From positions 11,614,001 through 11,678,000 of the forward strand of contig CM072335.1 of the NCBI GenBank assembly GCA_036874045.1: a stretch of DNA of 64,000 bases, read 5' to 3'. Below are positions 10,136 to 21,100 of the stretch, one piece after another (the stretch's first letter is position 1; each line of letters opens with the position of its first letter). The stretch comes from Cymodocea nodosa. Taxonomy: Eukaryota > Streptophyta > Magnoliopsida > Alismatales > Cymodoceaceae. The notes below the pieces were generated by a model. The model was not told the DNA's origin. It did no database searches and was given only the letters and a program-made list of their open reading frames with translations. Both the position numbers and the translations under genes were made by a program.

Positions 10136-12940
10136 CTAAGTAAAGCTCGAGTAGTCCTCTACTCTGACTTCTTCTATAATTCCGAAGGAGCTTTTTGGTG
10201 TTCTCAGAATAGGTCTAAGTCTTTGTCCATTTACTTTAAATATATTCTAATTTTTAAGATTTTCAATTTCAATAGCTCCATAAGGATAAATATTTCGAAC
10301 TATGTAAAGTCCTGCCCATCTAGATCTTAATTTTCCTAGATGGTTATGAAGTCTAGCCATATAAAGATATACTTCTTGTCCTATTTCAAAGCTTTTTGGA
10401 ATAATTTTTCTATCATGCCAGAAATTCATTTTCTCTTTTTCTCTTACTATCTTCGAATAAGCTTCATTTCTAAATTCTTCTAATTCAATTAATTGCATTT
10501 TTCTATTTTCAACAGCTTGATTTAAATTAGTGTTCAGAGTTTTTAATGCCCAATAAGCTTTATGTTCTATTTCAACTAGTAAATGACAACATTTTCTATA
10601 TATTAGCCTAAAAGGTGACATACCTAAGCTCATTTTATAAGCAGTTCTATAAGCCCAAAGTGCATCTATCAATCTATTAGCCTAATCTGTTCTAGTAGGA
10701 TTTACTACTTTTTCTAAGATTAACTTAATTTTTTTGTTTGCACTTTCTACTTGTCCACTTGTTTGCGGATGATATGATGTTGCAATTTTGTGGTTTACTC
10801 CATATTTCTTCATTAAGGCTTCAAAACTTCTATTACAGAAATGAGTTCCTCTATCACTGATAATAGCTTTAGGTATTCCAAATCTGGCAAATATATTTGT
10901 TCTTATAAATTGTATTACCACTTTGTTGTCATTAGTTTTTGTAGGAATAGCTTCTATCCATTTAGATACATAATCCACCCCCAATAATATGTAATTAAAT
11001 TGATTAGACATAGGAAATGGACCCATAAAATCTATTCCCCACACATCAAAGATTTCAACCTCAACAATAGGATTAAGAGGCATCATATTCCTCTTTGATA
11101 TTCTTCCTATTTGTTGACATCTTAAACAACTTAAGCAATATTTATGAGCATCTTTGAATAGTGTTGGCCAATAAAACCCACATTGCAGAATTTTTGCAGT
11201 AGTTTTCCTTGAACCAAAATGCCCTCCACAAGCTTAGTCATGATAGAAAGACAATATGCTCGGATATTCAGTTTTTGGAACACACCTCCTTAAAACCAGA
11301 TCAGGACATTTCTTAAATAAGTATGGGTCTTCCCAATAGTAATATTTTACTCTTGAGAAAAATAATTTCTTATCCTGTCTATTCCAATCTTTAGGTGTTA
11401 GACTAGTAACTAAGTAATTAACTATGTTTGCATATCAAGGTATTGTGTTGATGGTCATTAATTGTTCATTAGGAAAATTATCCTTAATTTCAATATTTGA
11501 TTTTTCTATTTGTAATATTGATAAATGATCTGCTACTACATTCTCACAACTTTTTTTATCTTTAATTTCTAGATCAAATTCTTGCAATAATAATACCCAT
11601 CGGATCAATCTAGGTTTAGTTTCTTTTTTCTTTATTAGATGTTTTAGAGCTGAATGATCCGTATATACTATTACTTTAGCTCCAATCAGATATGATCTAA
11701 ACTTTTCTAAAGCAAACACAACAGCTAATAATTCTTTTTCAGTAGTTGTGTAATTAACTTGAACATCATTTAAGGTTTTGCTTGCATAATGAATCACTCT
11801 AGCAGATTTTTCTATCTTCTGTCCCAACACTGCTCCTACAGCAAAATCAGAAGCATCGCAAATTAATTCAAATGGATAGTTCCAATTAGGTGCTTGAATT
11901 ATAGGAGTAGAAATTAAGCTAGTCTTAAGTCTAAAAAATGCTTCCTTGTAATTTTTATCAAAGTTAAATGGAACATCTTTTAATAGATTAGTTAAAAGTC
12001 TAGCTGTCTTGCTAAAGTCTTTAATAAATCTTCTATAAAAACCAGCATGTCCTAGAAATGATCTAATATCTTTTACTAATTTAGGTTCTGGTAGATTAGA
12101 AATTACTTCTATTTTAGCTTTATTTACTTCCAACCCTTTCTTAGAAAAAACATGCCCTAAGACTATTTCTTGTTTAACCATGATGTGACATTTTTCCCAA
12201 TTTAAAACCAAATTTTTTTCCACACAACGTTTTAATATTAGGTCTAAATTTTTTAAATAGACTTCATATGAGTTGCCATATATAGTAAAATCATCCATAA
12301 ATATTTCTAGAAAATCTTCAGTCATTCCAGTAAATATGCCTTGCATACACCTTTGGAAGGTAGTTGGCGCATTGCATAATCCGAATGGCATTCTCTTAAA
12401 AGCATAAGTTCCATTAAGACAGGTGAAAGTTGTTTTCTCTTGATCCTCTAATGCTACTAGAATTTGATTATACCCTGAATACCTGTCTAGGAAACAAAAA
12501 TATTCTTGCCCTGCTAATCTTTCCAGCATTTGATCTATAAAAGGTAAGGGAAAATGATCTTTCCTAGTCACAACATTCAGCTTTCTATAGTCTATACATA
12601 CTCTCCAGCCTAATTGAATTCTAGTAGGTATCATGTCTTGACTTTCATTCCTAATAACTATTAATCTTGATTTCTTGGGAACTACATGGATTGGACTAAC
12701 CCACGAGCTATCAGAAATCGAATAAATTATGTCATTATCTAACCATTTAACTATTTCCTTCCTAACTACTTCTTTAAGGTTTGGATTTAATCTCCTCTCA
12801 GGAATTCTAATAGGTTTAGCATTCTCTTCTAAATATATATGGTGATAGCATAAAGTTGAACTTAACCCTTTTATATCAATCATAGTCCATCCTATTGCTT
12901 CTTTATAACTTTTTACTACATCTTTTAATTTAGCTATTTG
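10136..12940 (-). pseudogene. pol: Athila-type pol: reverse transcriptase, RNase H, integrase
   Basis: RT occupies 12883 to about 12050: [18 protein letters not shown] and the catalytic box [10 protein letters not shown] (an FMDD variant of YMDD). RNase H follows ([39 protein letters not shown]). Integrase spans about 11300-10247: the HHCC-type zinc site (11300-11090 region), then the DDE core with D in [10 protein letters not shown] in ISDRGTHF and E in SGQVESANK. The C-terminal part (10672-10247) ends VEDYSSFT at the stop 10136-10138. Breaks include stops near 11434, 11235 and 10681. The upstream protease is missing because the element is cut at 12940. Confidence 0.92.
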
Positions 12941-12944
12941 AAAT

Positions 12945-13824
12945 TAAGATCAGGTGTCTGATGCTTTGATTTGTCAATTTCTACATCATTAAGACTTATA
13001 CTAATAGAAAAACTTGAGCTCATATTTGACTTGGATTTCATCTCAAGTTTTCTAGCAAGGGAAAATAAAGTCTCATTATCTTCATCAGTTTCAGTGTGTT
13101 CGAAACTGATGAGTTTATCAGATGCACATTAAGGTACAATGTCTAGACATACATTGTCCTCTGGAAATAAATTTTCATCTGATTTTCCTTTTTCAATAGA
13201 CTTTGTTTTCTTAGACATAATTTTTCTGACTTTCCTTCTACTATAACATTTCTGTTTCTCCTTTTCAAGTATTGCTGTTTTCTTTTCAAATTGCTCCATA
13301 AAAGTTTTCTGCTTTAATTCTTCTAGGGCACTTTCTATTGCAACGGCCTTTCGAAGACTGTCAACTTTTGTTTTGTCTACAACAATATCTGATTCTACTT
13401 GTTTTGAATATAAAGGAGTAGGGATAGCTGATTCATGCTCTTCCTCAAATGCATGCAGTCTTGTACCGTTTATAGGAGTTCGAGGAGTTCTATTTGATGA
13501 ACCTACACCTTTTTCCAAATATTTTGCATACTGTTCCAAAAATGCAATCTCAGCACATTTCATTCTGTATTCTCTATCATATTTACTACGAATACCCATG
13601 TATGTAATATTTGCATCAGTATGTTGAAGTTCTTGTCTAACTTCATCTAATATACCCTGAGGAAAGAAGTAATCTCTATAAAGTTCTACTAACCTTTTGT
13701 CCACTCGAAATATTTTCTTGAACCAAGTACGTGGAACTTCATCATTCTCTATTACTTTTCCTTTTGCATCTCTTCTGCTTTTGCCTTTTCCTCTGCCACG
13801 ACCTTTGTAAAACTTGGAGACCAT
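12945..13824 (-). pseudogene. Copia A ORF-X, N-terminal part (minus copy)
   Basis: From ATG 13824 (MVSKFYKGRGRGKGKSRRDA, a Gly/Arg/Lys-rich basic head) through KRLVELYRDYFFPQGILDEV and coiled-coil, Lys/Glu-rich sequence. It is open to TAA at 13129-13131, after which homology to the plus copy continues to about 12945 and is then lost at the junction with Athila 1. The 233 open codons here are better preserved than in the plus copy, which has stops at three places in the same stretch. The basic head suggests nucleic-acid binding, an inference from composition only. Confidence 0.75.
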
Positions 13825-15412
13825 TGTCGTAGGTTGTAACAGCAACAAGCGGGAAGGATTTTCTTGACAAAGTTTACAAATAACCTAAGTCCCCGTGTAA
13901 TAAGTTTTTAAATAGGGTTTTTAGGCATATAACTCAACGTGAAGAGAAGTCGGGTTTAGAAATTAAATAAATATTGAATAAAGTTTATTCAATCAAGGTA
14001 CCTGAAATATTCAAGTATAACTCGTTGAGTTAACTAACCTAACGAGTAAAATGCTGTTTAGAGGCAGTTTTACACATTACCTTATCTAACATAACGTCTA
14101 GTTAGTACACTTAAAACAATTTTCGAATGCTTCCAACTGAAACGTTTCGAAAACAACACACATGCTAAACTTAACATTATCTTGAGAACATTGTAAACTA
14201 TTTCAACATTTTGTCCTTTGAATCTAAAATAGTTTATTTGTCTTTTTAAATTATTTCATCAAGATTTTAAGAGGACATTAATTCAGATTAAGTAAGATTT
14301 GTATTCTAAATTATATTAATCTATTTTCGACATTGTTAATCCTCCCCCTACAAATATACTTCAAATATATTCAATCAAAATACAAAATATACTTGTAGTG
14401 ACAATAGATGTTAAGTATAACTTTACTTTTACATTTTCTTTTTAGAGACTTCTGTTATCCTGACATCATCAAAAATGATTTCCAGATTCAATTCCTACTG
14501 TATATGAATCAAAACACAACTTTGAACTCAATGCGATTAATTCAAGGAGAATAAAAGAATGCATCTCAAATAAACATTTTCAAAAGTACTAATGTTGATT
14601 CAATAAATCAGTAGTCATATTGGTATAAACTATATGCGATTCAAAGATATCTGTAATTAATGAAACAACTTTTTCTTTCCAAAATAGTAAATATTGATAA
14701 TTTTCTTTAAAAGTTAGTTTGAAAAGCTTGAATCATACAAGAGCTTTCTAATGTACCCGTGTAATGAGCTTTCAGTCAACAATCCTAGATCTAATCAGGA
14801 CCTTAGGTTGCCAGATTTAAAGAATCCTTTTTCAGGACAACAATCCTTACATACCTATCTGCTCAAGTACAAAAGGCTCGTGATCAAATTGATCAATAAA
14901 CTCTCAAAGATTTTTACTTTGTAAGCACTTTTCATTTTAAGCACAATATATATGTATTCCATTAATACAGATGCAATAAAACACAAATCTCATATAATTT
15001 TTACTTCTATGATTGTACTGAGAATATGAATCAGTTTCAATAAGCTTATACTTTTGATTAACAGTTTAAGATGAGTTACATATAACTTATTCTACAAGTT
15101 TAATCAATTAAGTCAAATTTATGCATGATCATATGCATTTTCCTTGATTCAAAGAAAACATTTAATCAAAATTTTAGAATGTCAGAAGTATTTAATGTTT
15201 TTCATTTACACTTCCACTTAAACTCGTAAAAATGATTAAAATTGATAAACTACTTAAAATCAATAAGATACTACTATGATTTTACAATAAATACATAGTA
15301 TCTTAAGCAGCAGTTTAGATATTACTTTAGATATTTATAATAAGTATATAATATCTATGAGGTGAACAACATCATCAATAATATTTATCTTTTTATGTGG
15401 AGTTTAAGCATT
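13825..15412 (-). other. Copia A spacer between pol and ORF-X (minus copy)
   Basis: Non-coding and AT-rich. Contains the cross-superfamily conserved block (14738-14915), an internal polypurine run (TAGGGGGAGG on the minus strand, 14341-14350), a TTTAAATAGGG-type promoter-like box near 13900-13920 (plus-strand notation) and CGTTGAGTT motifs. It aligns with 26459-28037 of the plus copy. Confidence 0.7.
14738..14915 (-). other. Cross-superfamily conserved block (copia A minus copy)
   Basis: About 90% identical by eye to 2536-2710 in the Athila element, and in the same sense orientation. The splice-donor-like GATAG|GTATGTAAGG is retained (first intron base at 14854). Confidence 0.75.
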
Positions 15413-16410
15413 TTACACATCACATAGCCTACAAATACCTAAATTTAATCTAATGTTGTAGAATGTATTTTCGTCTAGAGGTTTTGTAAATATATCAGCT
15501 AATTGATTTTTACTAGACACAAATTCTAATTTAATTTTTCCTTTAATTACGTTATCTCTTAGAAAATGATGACTAACCTCTATATGCTTTGCTCTTGAAT
15601 GTAATACAGGATTTTTGGAAAGATTTATTGCAAAACTACTGTCATAATAAATCTCAATTATATCATAAGATAATTCAAAATCTTCTAAAGTTTGCCTTAT
15701 CCATAAAATTTGAGTGCAACACAATGCAGCAGCAACATATTCAACTTCTATGGTAGAAAGTACTACATAGTTTTGCTTTTTACTAAACCATGACACCAAA
15801 TTATTTCCCAATAATTGACATGTGCCACTGGTACTCTTTCTATCAGATTTAGATCCTGCGTAATCAACATCAGTATATCCTATAAGATCTATTGAACTAT
15901 CCTTAGAATAATACAGTCTGAAACTTTTAGTTCCTTGTATATATCTAAATATTCTTTTAACTACAATAAGTGTGATTCTTTAGGATTAGATTGAAATCTA
16001 GCATAAACACACACAGCAAAGATAATATCAGGTCCACTAGCAGTCAAATAAAGTAAAGAACCAATCATACTTCTGTATTTTCTTTGATCTATAGATTTTC
16101 CTATGTCATCAATATCTAACTTTAAAGTAGTACTCATAAGAGTTCCTTGAATCCTTGTATCATTAAAATTAAATTTCTTAAGCATTTCATCTGCATATTT
16201 TTCTTGATTTAAAAATATACCTTTATCTTTTATGACACTCAGCAAATTAAATCCTAGGTTTCGTACATATAGTGCATTCGAAATAACACAAGTAGGAGTT
16301 ATTTGAACATTGCCCATACCTATGATTTTAGCTTTACTTTTGTTTCGAAATGTTACACTTCCTTTCATGGTATTTGTAAAATTTTGTAATAGACTTTTCT
16401 GTCCGATCAT
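15413..16410 (-). pseudogene. pol: Copia A pol remnant: gag-pre-integrase start fused to RT/RNase H end
   Basis: The open frame 16410-15961 begins in the protease/pre-integrase region (KGSVTFRNKSK, NLGFNLLSV) and jumps directly to the end of RT (KGIFLNQEKYADEMLKKF, YRSMIGSLLYLTAS). This removes integrase and most of RT, about 2.1 kb relative to the plus copy (23600-25670). RNase H follows in broken frames and is open at 15811-15413 (WFSKKQNYVVLST, LADIFTKPL). The deletion is in frame by chance or selection. It is an inactive remnant. Confidence 0.88.
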
Positions 16411-17888
16411 GTGACTTGACGCTCCACTCTCAGTTTTAATTTATCTATCTCTAATTCAAGTTCATTTATATTGTTTCTCAACATTTCATTTTCAGATTCT
16501 ATCTTTAATTTTTCAGCATTTATATTCTGTATTTGTTCATGCAAGATACGTTCATTAAATCTAAATTTTTGCAAATCTCTAGCATGATTTTCATTATCGC
16601 ATTTAAACTTTTCTAAAGTAGTAGATAGGAAACAATTTTCTTCTTCCATAATGGATGAAGATTTTCTAATATTCTTATTTTCCAGTTTACAAACTTTAAG
16701 TTTTTGTAATAATGCATGATAAGCACATAATAATTCATCAAAGTTGAAATCTGAATGACTTTCAGGATCAGATATTACCTCAAACTCATCTGCCATGAAG
16801 CACACATGAGCAACGTCTTCTAACTCTTGTTCTCCTTCTGAATGAGAAGATTTTGATGCTGATTCCTTAGATTCAAACTCTTCAGACGTGTCATCCCAAG
16901 TGACCTTCAAAGCCTTTTTCTTGTAAAACTTTTTCTGAGTTTTCTAAGCTGTCTTCTTCTGATTTGTCCTACTTTGCTTTTCATTTTTCGACATAGGACA
17001 ATCTGGAGAAAGATGTCTAGGTTTCTTATAGTTGTAACACACATACTTTCTAGATGAAGAATTCTTGTCATTTAGTGATTTTGACGTTGAGGGTTTTTCA
17101 TTTTTGTTCCTTTGCTGTTTCCTATCTTTCCATGCTTTCTTGAATTTCCTAGTCAGCAAAATCAAATCCTCGTCAGAATCAGTAGATATATCAGAATCTG
17201 AATTAATTTCGAAGGCTATTTCTTTCTTCACTTTTAGTTTGTTTTGACTCAATGATTCATTTAATTGAATTTCATAAGCTGTTAAATTTCCTATAAGTTC
17301 ATTCATAGTATAAACATTTAAATCTCGTGATTCCTCAATTGATGTTACTTTCTGAGACCATTTAGAACTTAGGGATCTAAGAATTTTCCTCACCAAATCC
17401 TTCTGTTCAAAATTCTTTCCTAAATATTTTAAAGAGTTTATGATATCAAGAAATCTGGAAAACATCTCAAAAATATTTTCATCTTCATGCATCTTAAAGA
17501 GTTCATACTTATGAATCAACATGTTTATTTTAGTCTCTTTAACTTGAGAAGTACCTTCATGTGAAACTTCTAATGCATGCCACACCTCATAAGCAGATTT
17601 ATATACCGACACTTTACTAAACTGTTCATAACTCAATGCACAAAATAAAATATTTAAGCCCTTAGCATTCAGAGTTTCATTTTCTTTTTCAGTAATTGTC
17701 CAAGTATTATAAGGAGTAGTTAACGGAGTATATGGTTTAGAAATCATGAACCACAATTTATCTTCTATACTTTGAAGAAAAACAGTTATCCTATATTTCC
17801 AATATTCAAAATGTATTCCATCAAATAAAGGAGGACGATTAAGATTTTGGCCTTCATATAAAGAAAAATTACCATTTCCAGTAGCCAT
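16407..17888 (-). pseudogene. gag: Copia A gag (minus copy)
   Basis: From ATG 17888 (MATGNGNFSLYEGQNL). Residues 20-220 match the copia Gag capsid region (FDGIHFEYWKYRITVFLQS, NMLIHKYELFKMHEDENI, KDLVRKILRSLSSKW). The zinc knuckle near residue 285 is degenerate: CYNYKKPRHLSPDC has Tyr for the second Cys and Arg for Gly. After a stop at 16944 the C-terminal half (16910-16407) is a long coiled coil (LEKFKCDNENHARDLQKF ... NELELEIDKLKLR), as known for Sirevirus Gag. It is the better preserved of the two family A gag copies. Confidence 0.88.
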
Positions 17889-18073
17889 CTTACCTTAGAT
17901 TTTTCAACCTATTTGATTTTAAATAGTCTAATGCTTTAAAACAACTTGAGCCTTAAATCAAGAAAGTTAAACGTATGCTTAGATATTAATTTCTGTTTAA
18001 AAACAAGGAAGGTAGAATAAGTAATGATATTAAATAAGTTGGTATAGATTTTATATCAAAGATTATTAACCAA

Positions 18074-18085
18074 GCTTTGATACCA
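18074..18085 (-). other. Primer-binding site, copia A minus copy
   Basis: TGGTATCAAAGC on the minus strand, two bases after the LTR end. It is a one-base variant of the tRNA-iMet-type site TGGTATCAGAGC seen in the plus copy. Confidence 0.85.
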
Positions 18086-18087
18086 CT

Positions 18088-19411
18088 TGTAGGATCGTAT
18101 GGCTACACAAGAGGGGGGTGAATTGTATATTTTAATATTTTCTGAAATATAATTGAAACTTTAAAACTCAAAAACAAGTCGAGACATTGATTTCATAAAA
18201 TCATTTTTATTCAAGGTTTCAATTACAATATAGAATTCAATTCTCCTTAGAAATTGTAGATGCAATTATATTTCGATACCATGTTTCATCTATACAATTT
18301 CATAACTACAAATAGAGAAAACTAATTTGTGAAATTTAAAACATTTCTCCTTGTTTGAGATCTTTCTTCTTCTTCTTCTTCTTTCTTCTTCAGCAATTCT
18401 TTAGTGACGAATATCTTGTCTTTTCATGCTTCACCGAATTTGCTTTCTTCTAATACTTCAAATCTTCAGTGACGAAAATCTTACCTTTTTATGCTTCACT
18501 GAATTTTCTTCCACTTGAGAGATTTTGCCTGAAGAGGTGTTTTTGATCCCTGAATAAGATTTTTCTTTTAGTGTGCAAGGATGGTTTGATTTTTGAAAAG
18601 ATTTTTCGTTTTGTGTGCAAGGATAAATTGATCAACGAGAATTCTATGCTTTTTATATTGTATCTTCATTTCATGCATATCTTTCACATTTAACCACTAC
18701 TAGTTTTCCACTACTCCACGTCTTTTCTTTTTCCTTCATCGAAACACACACGTTCTAACCCACGTTTATATTTCGAATTTTCTTTAATCATCAATCCTAG
18801 ATCTTTGAAAAATTTCCAGCAAAATAAACTTTCTCGTCCAAAAATTTTTCATTAGTGTAATAAGAAGTCGTTACTTTAATGTTTACTAAACGAGTAACAC
18901 AAGTATATATATATAACTTAACGTTTCTAACTTAATGAGTTCACCATGTGCCATTTCACATGACAAGTACTGTAGCTAACTCAACGAACTAAGTCTGTGG
19001 TGTTATGCTAACTCAACGAACCACCTTAACCTTTCTTTCGGAAGGTTAAACAATAACTCACCGAAAACATTTTAAGTTTCGGATAGTTATAGATGTAAGT
19101 CACCGAAAAACTCTTTATATTATAAAACTAGTGAGACGTGTCAAAACCTGAAAAAATGACTTAAGTTACCTTTCGGATAGTTACGACTGAAAGTCTCTGA
19201 AAAAATTTTTACTCACCGATTTAGTAATAAACAAATATTTTTATAATAAGAATTTTACCATGTGTAAAAATAACAACTTAAGTTTATAACGTTAACCTAA
19301 TGCGTTGCCTTAGTGTTCAATATAGCAACTCAACGCGTTTAGTAATGTAAACTTAACGAGTTAAACATGTGCACCTTACGTGATACAATATAACATTCGT
19401 AACTTATAATT
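18088..19411 (-). repeat. Copia A LTR, minus copy, interrupted at 19411
   Basis: Starts TGTAGGATCG (plus-strand notation of the LTR 3' end) and matches the solo LTR 36953-38564 up to CGTAACTTATAATT, where the plus copia A LTR begins. The remaining ~430 bp of U3 are absent from the window. It carries two copies of the 65-bp GTGAAGCAT repeat, against three in the plus LTR. Confidence 0.88.
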
Positions 19412-19723
19412 TGTTGAGTATTTTTGTTTTGATGATGTGTGCTGAATGAAAATAATCATATTTGCTCAATTACTATTGCTTGTGAAAAGAAATTAAAATC
19501 ATCAATTAATACAGAAAAAGCTTACTAATATAAATACTTGTCTATATTGGATCTAAAGTTAATAACTAGTCGTTTCGTTGCATTAATTTCTCATTTAGCT
19601 AAATGTTAAGTTAACGTGTGTTTTTATTGAAAAGCATGATATGTTTTAATGTTATATCTTCTGTATCATGAACAGTGCACGTTTAGACAACTCGTTAAGT
19701 TAGAGTTTTGTTTGTATAGAGGT

Positions 19724-19970
19724 CACGTGAGAACTCGTTAAGTTAGAGGCTTAAAGGTTAAAATAGGTCACGTGATAACTCGTTAAGTTAGTAAGTAAAA
19801 GAAGAGACGAACTCGTTAAGTTAGTGTTTTGCACGTGGTAAAATTCTTATTATAAAAACATTTGTTATTACTGGTTCGTTGAGTTATCATAACACAACGG
19901 AGATGGTTCGTTGAGATAGCATAACACCACAGACTTAGTTCGTTGAGTTAGCTACAGTACTTGTCACGTG
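19724..19970. promoter_or_regulatory. Cluster of four CACGTG G-boxes in copia A U3
   Basis: CACGTG at 19724-19729, 19769-19774, 19832-19837 and 19965-19970, the first two next to ACTCGTTAAGTTAG direct repeats. G-boxes are known binding sites for bZIP and bHLH factors in plants, so stress- or light-responsive transcription is possible; that is inferred. Confidence 0.55.
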
Positions 19971-20268
19971 AAATAGCACATGGTGAACTCGTTAAGTTAG
20001 AAACGTTAAGTTATATATATATACTTGTGTTACTCATTTAGTTAACATTAAAGTAATGACTTCTTATTACACTGATGAAAAATTTTTGGACGAGAAAGTT
20101 TATTTTCAGGAAATTTTTCAGAGATCCAGGACTGATGATTAAAGAAAATTCGAAATATAAGCATGGGTTAGAACGTGCGTGTTTCGATGAAGGAAAAAGA
20201 AAAGACGTGGAGAAGTGGAAAACTGGTAGTGGTTAAACGTGAAGGATATGCATGAAATGAAGATATAG

Positions 20269-20277
20269 TATAAAAGG
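20269..20277 (+). promoter_or_regulatory. Probable TATA box of copia A LTR
   Basis: TATAAAAGG, about 500 bp upstream of the AATAAA signal, is the best TATA match in the LTR. Transcription would start near 20300. A weaker TATATATATA lies at about 20012-20022. Confidence 0.6.
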
Positions 20278-20426
20278 CATAGAATTCTCGTTGATCAATT
20301 TATCCTTGCACACAAAATGAAAAATCTTATCAAGGATCAAACCATCCCTGCACACCAAAAGAAAAATCTTTTTCAGGGATCAAAAACACCACTTCGGGAA
20401 AAATCTCTCAAGTGGAAGAAAGTTCA

Positions 20427-20605
20427 GTGAAGCATAAAAAGGTAAGATTTTCGTCACTAAAGATTTGAAGTGTCAGAAGAAAGAAAATTCGGTGAAGCAT
20501 GAAAAGACAAGATTTTCGTCACTGAAGAGTTGAAGTATCAGAAGAAAGCAAATTCGGTGAAGCATAAAAAGCCAAGATATTCGTCACTGAAGAATTGCTG
20601 AAGAA
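20427..20605 (+). repeat. Three tandem ~65-bp repeats in the LTR
   Basis: Units begin GTGAAGCAT at 20427, 20492 and 20557 and contain TTCGTCACT. The minus LTRs at 18088 and 36953 have two units, so copy number varies within the family. Confidence 0.8.
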
Positions 20606-20902
20606 GAAAAAGAAGAAGAAGAAAGATCTCAAAGAGGGAGAAAAGTTTTAAATTCCGCAAATTAGTTTTCTCTGTTTGTAGTTATGAAATTGTTTAGATG
20701 ATACATGGTATCGAAATATAATTGCATCTACAATTTCTGAGGAGAATTGAATTGTATATTGTAATTGAAACCTTGAATAAAAATGATTTTATGAAAACAA
20801 TGTTTCGACTTGTTTTTGAGTTTTAAAGTTTCAATTATATTTCAGAAAATATTAAAAAAACACAATTCACCCCCCTCTTGTGTAGCCATACGATCCTACA
20901 AG

Positions 20903-20914
20903 TGGTATCAGAGC
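20903..20914 (+). other. Primer-binding site, copia A plus copy
   Basis: TGGTATCAGAGC, the typical plant tRNA-iMet-type site, two bases after the 5' LTR. Confidence 0.93.
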
Positions 20915-21100
20915 TTTGTTAATAATCTTTGATATAAAATCTATACAAACTTATTGAATATCATTGCTTATTCTTCCTTCCTTGTTTTTAAACAGAAATT
21001 AATATCTGAGCATACGTTTAACTCTATTGATTTAAGGCTCAAGTTGTTTTAAAGTTTTTGGACTGTTTAAAATCAAATAGGTTAAAAAATCTAAGGTAAA

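Larger units (their letters stand above)
1..12940 (-). mobile_element. Athila-like Ty3/gypsy retrotransposon 1, 5' part missing
   Basis: Read on the minus strand, this holds pol (12883-10136), ORF-X (about 9570-7363), a Gag capsid ORF (6268-5081), an F-box ORF (4891-3753), a 3' UTR, a polypurine tract and the 3' LTR (1993-1). It is collinear with the complete element at 45196-59855, which carries a tRNA-Asp-type primer-binding site and Athila-type Gag and Pol motifs. Homology to that copy stops abruptly at 12940, where copia A sequence begins, so protease, the upstream zinc-knuckle ORF and the 5' LTR are absent. The window also starts about 250 bases inside the far end of the LTR. Unlike copy 2, it keeps ORF-X. 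The Athila assignment rests on motif recognition, not on a tree. Confidence 0.88.
12941..19411 (-). mobile_element. Copia family A (Sirevirus-like), truncated and deleted minus copy
   Basis: On the minus strand: LTR (19411-18088, lacking its first ~430 bp), PBS, gag, a pol with a large internal deletion, spacer, and the N-terminal third of ORF-X. It ends at about 12945 inside ORF-X, where Athila element 1 sequence begins. It is the mirror counterpart of 19412-28915. The shared margin at 19411/19412 is best explained by the plus copy having inserted into this copy's LTR. Confidence 0.88.
19412..20900 (+). repeat. 5' LTR of copia A plus copy
   Basis: 1489 bp, TGTTGAGT...CCTACA. U3 carries repeated ACTCGTTAAGTTAG motifs, inverted CGTTGAGTTA/AACACAACGGA motifs and four G-boxes. 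A TATAAAAGG box is at 20269, an AATAAA at 20776-20781, and three 65-bp repeats lie between them. The 3' end is shared with the minus copies. Confidence 0.92.
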
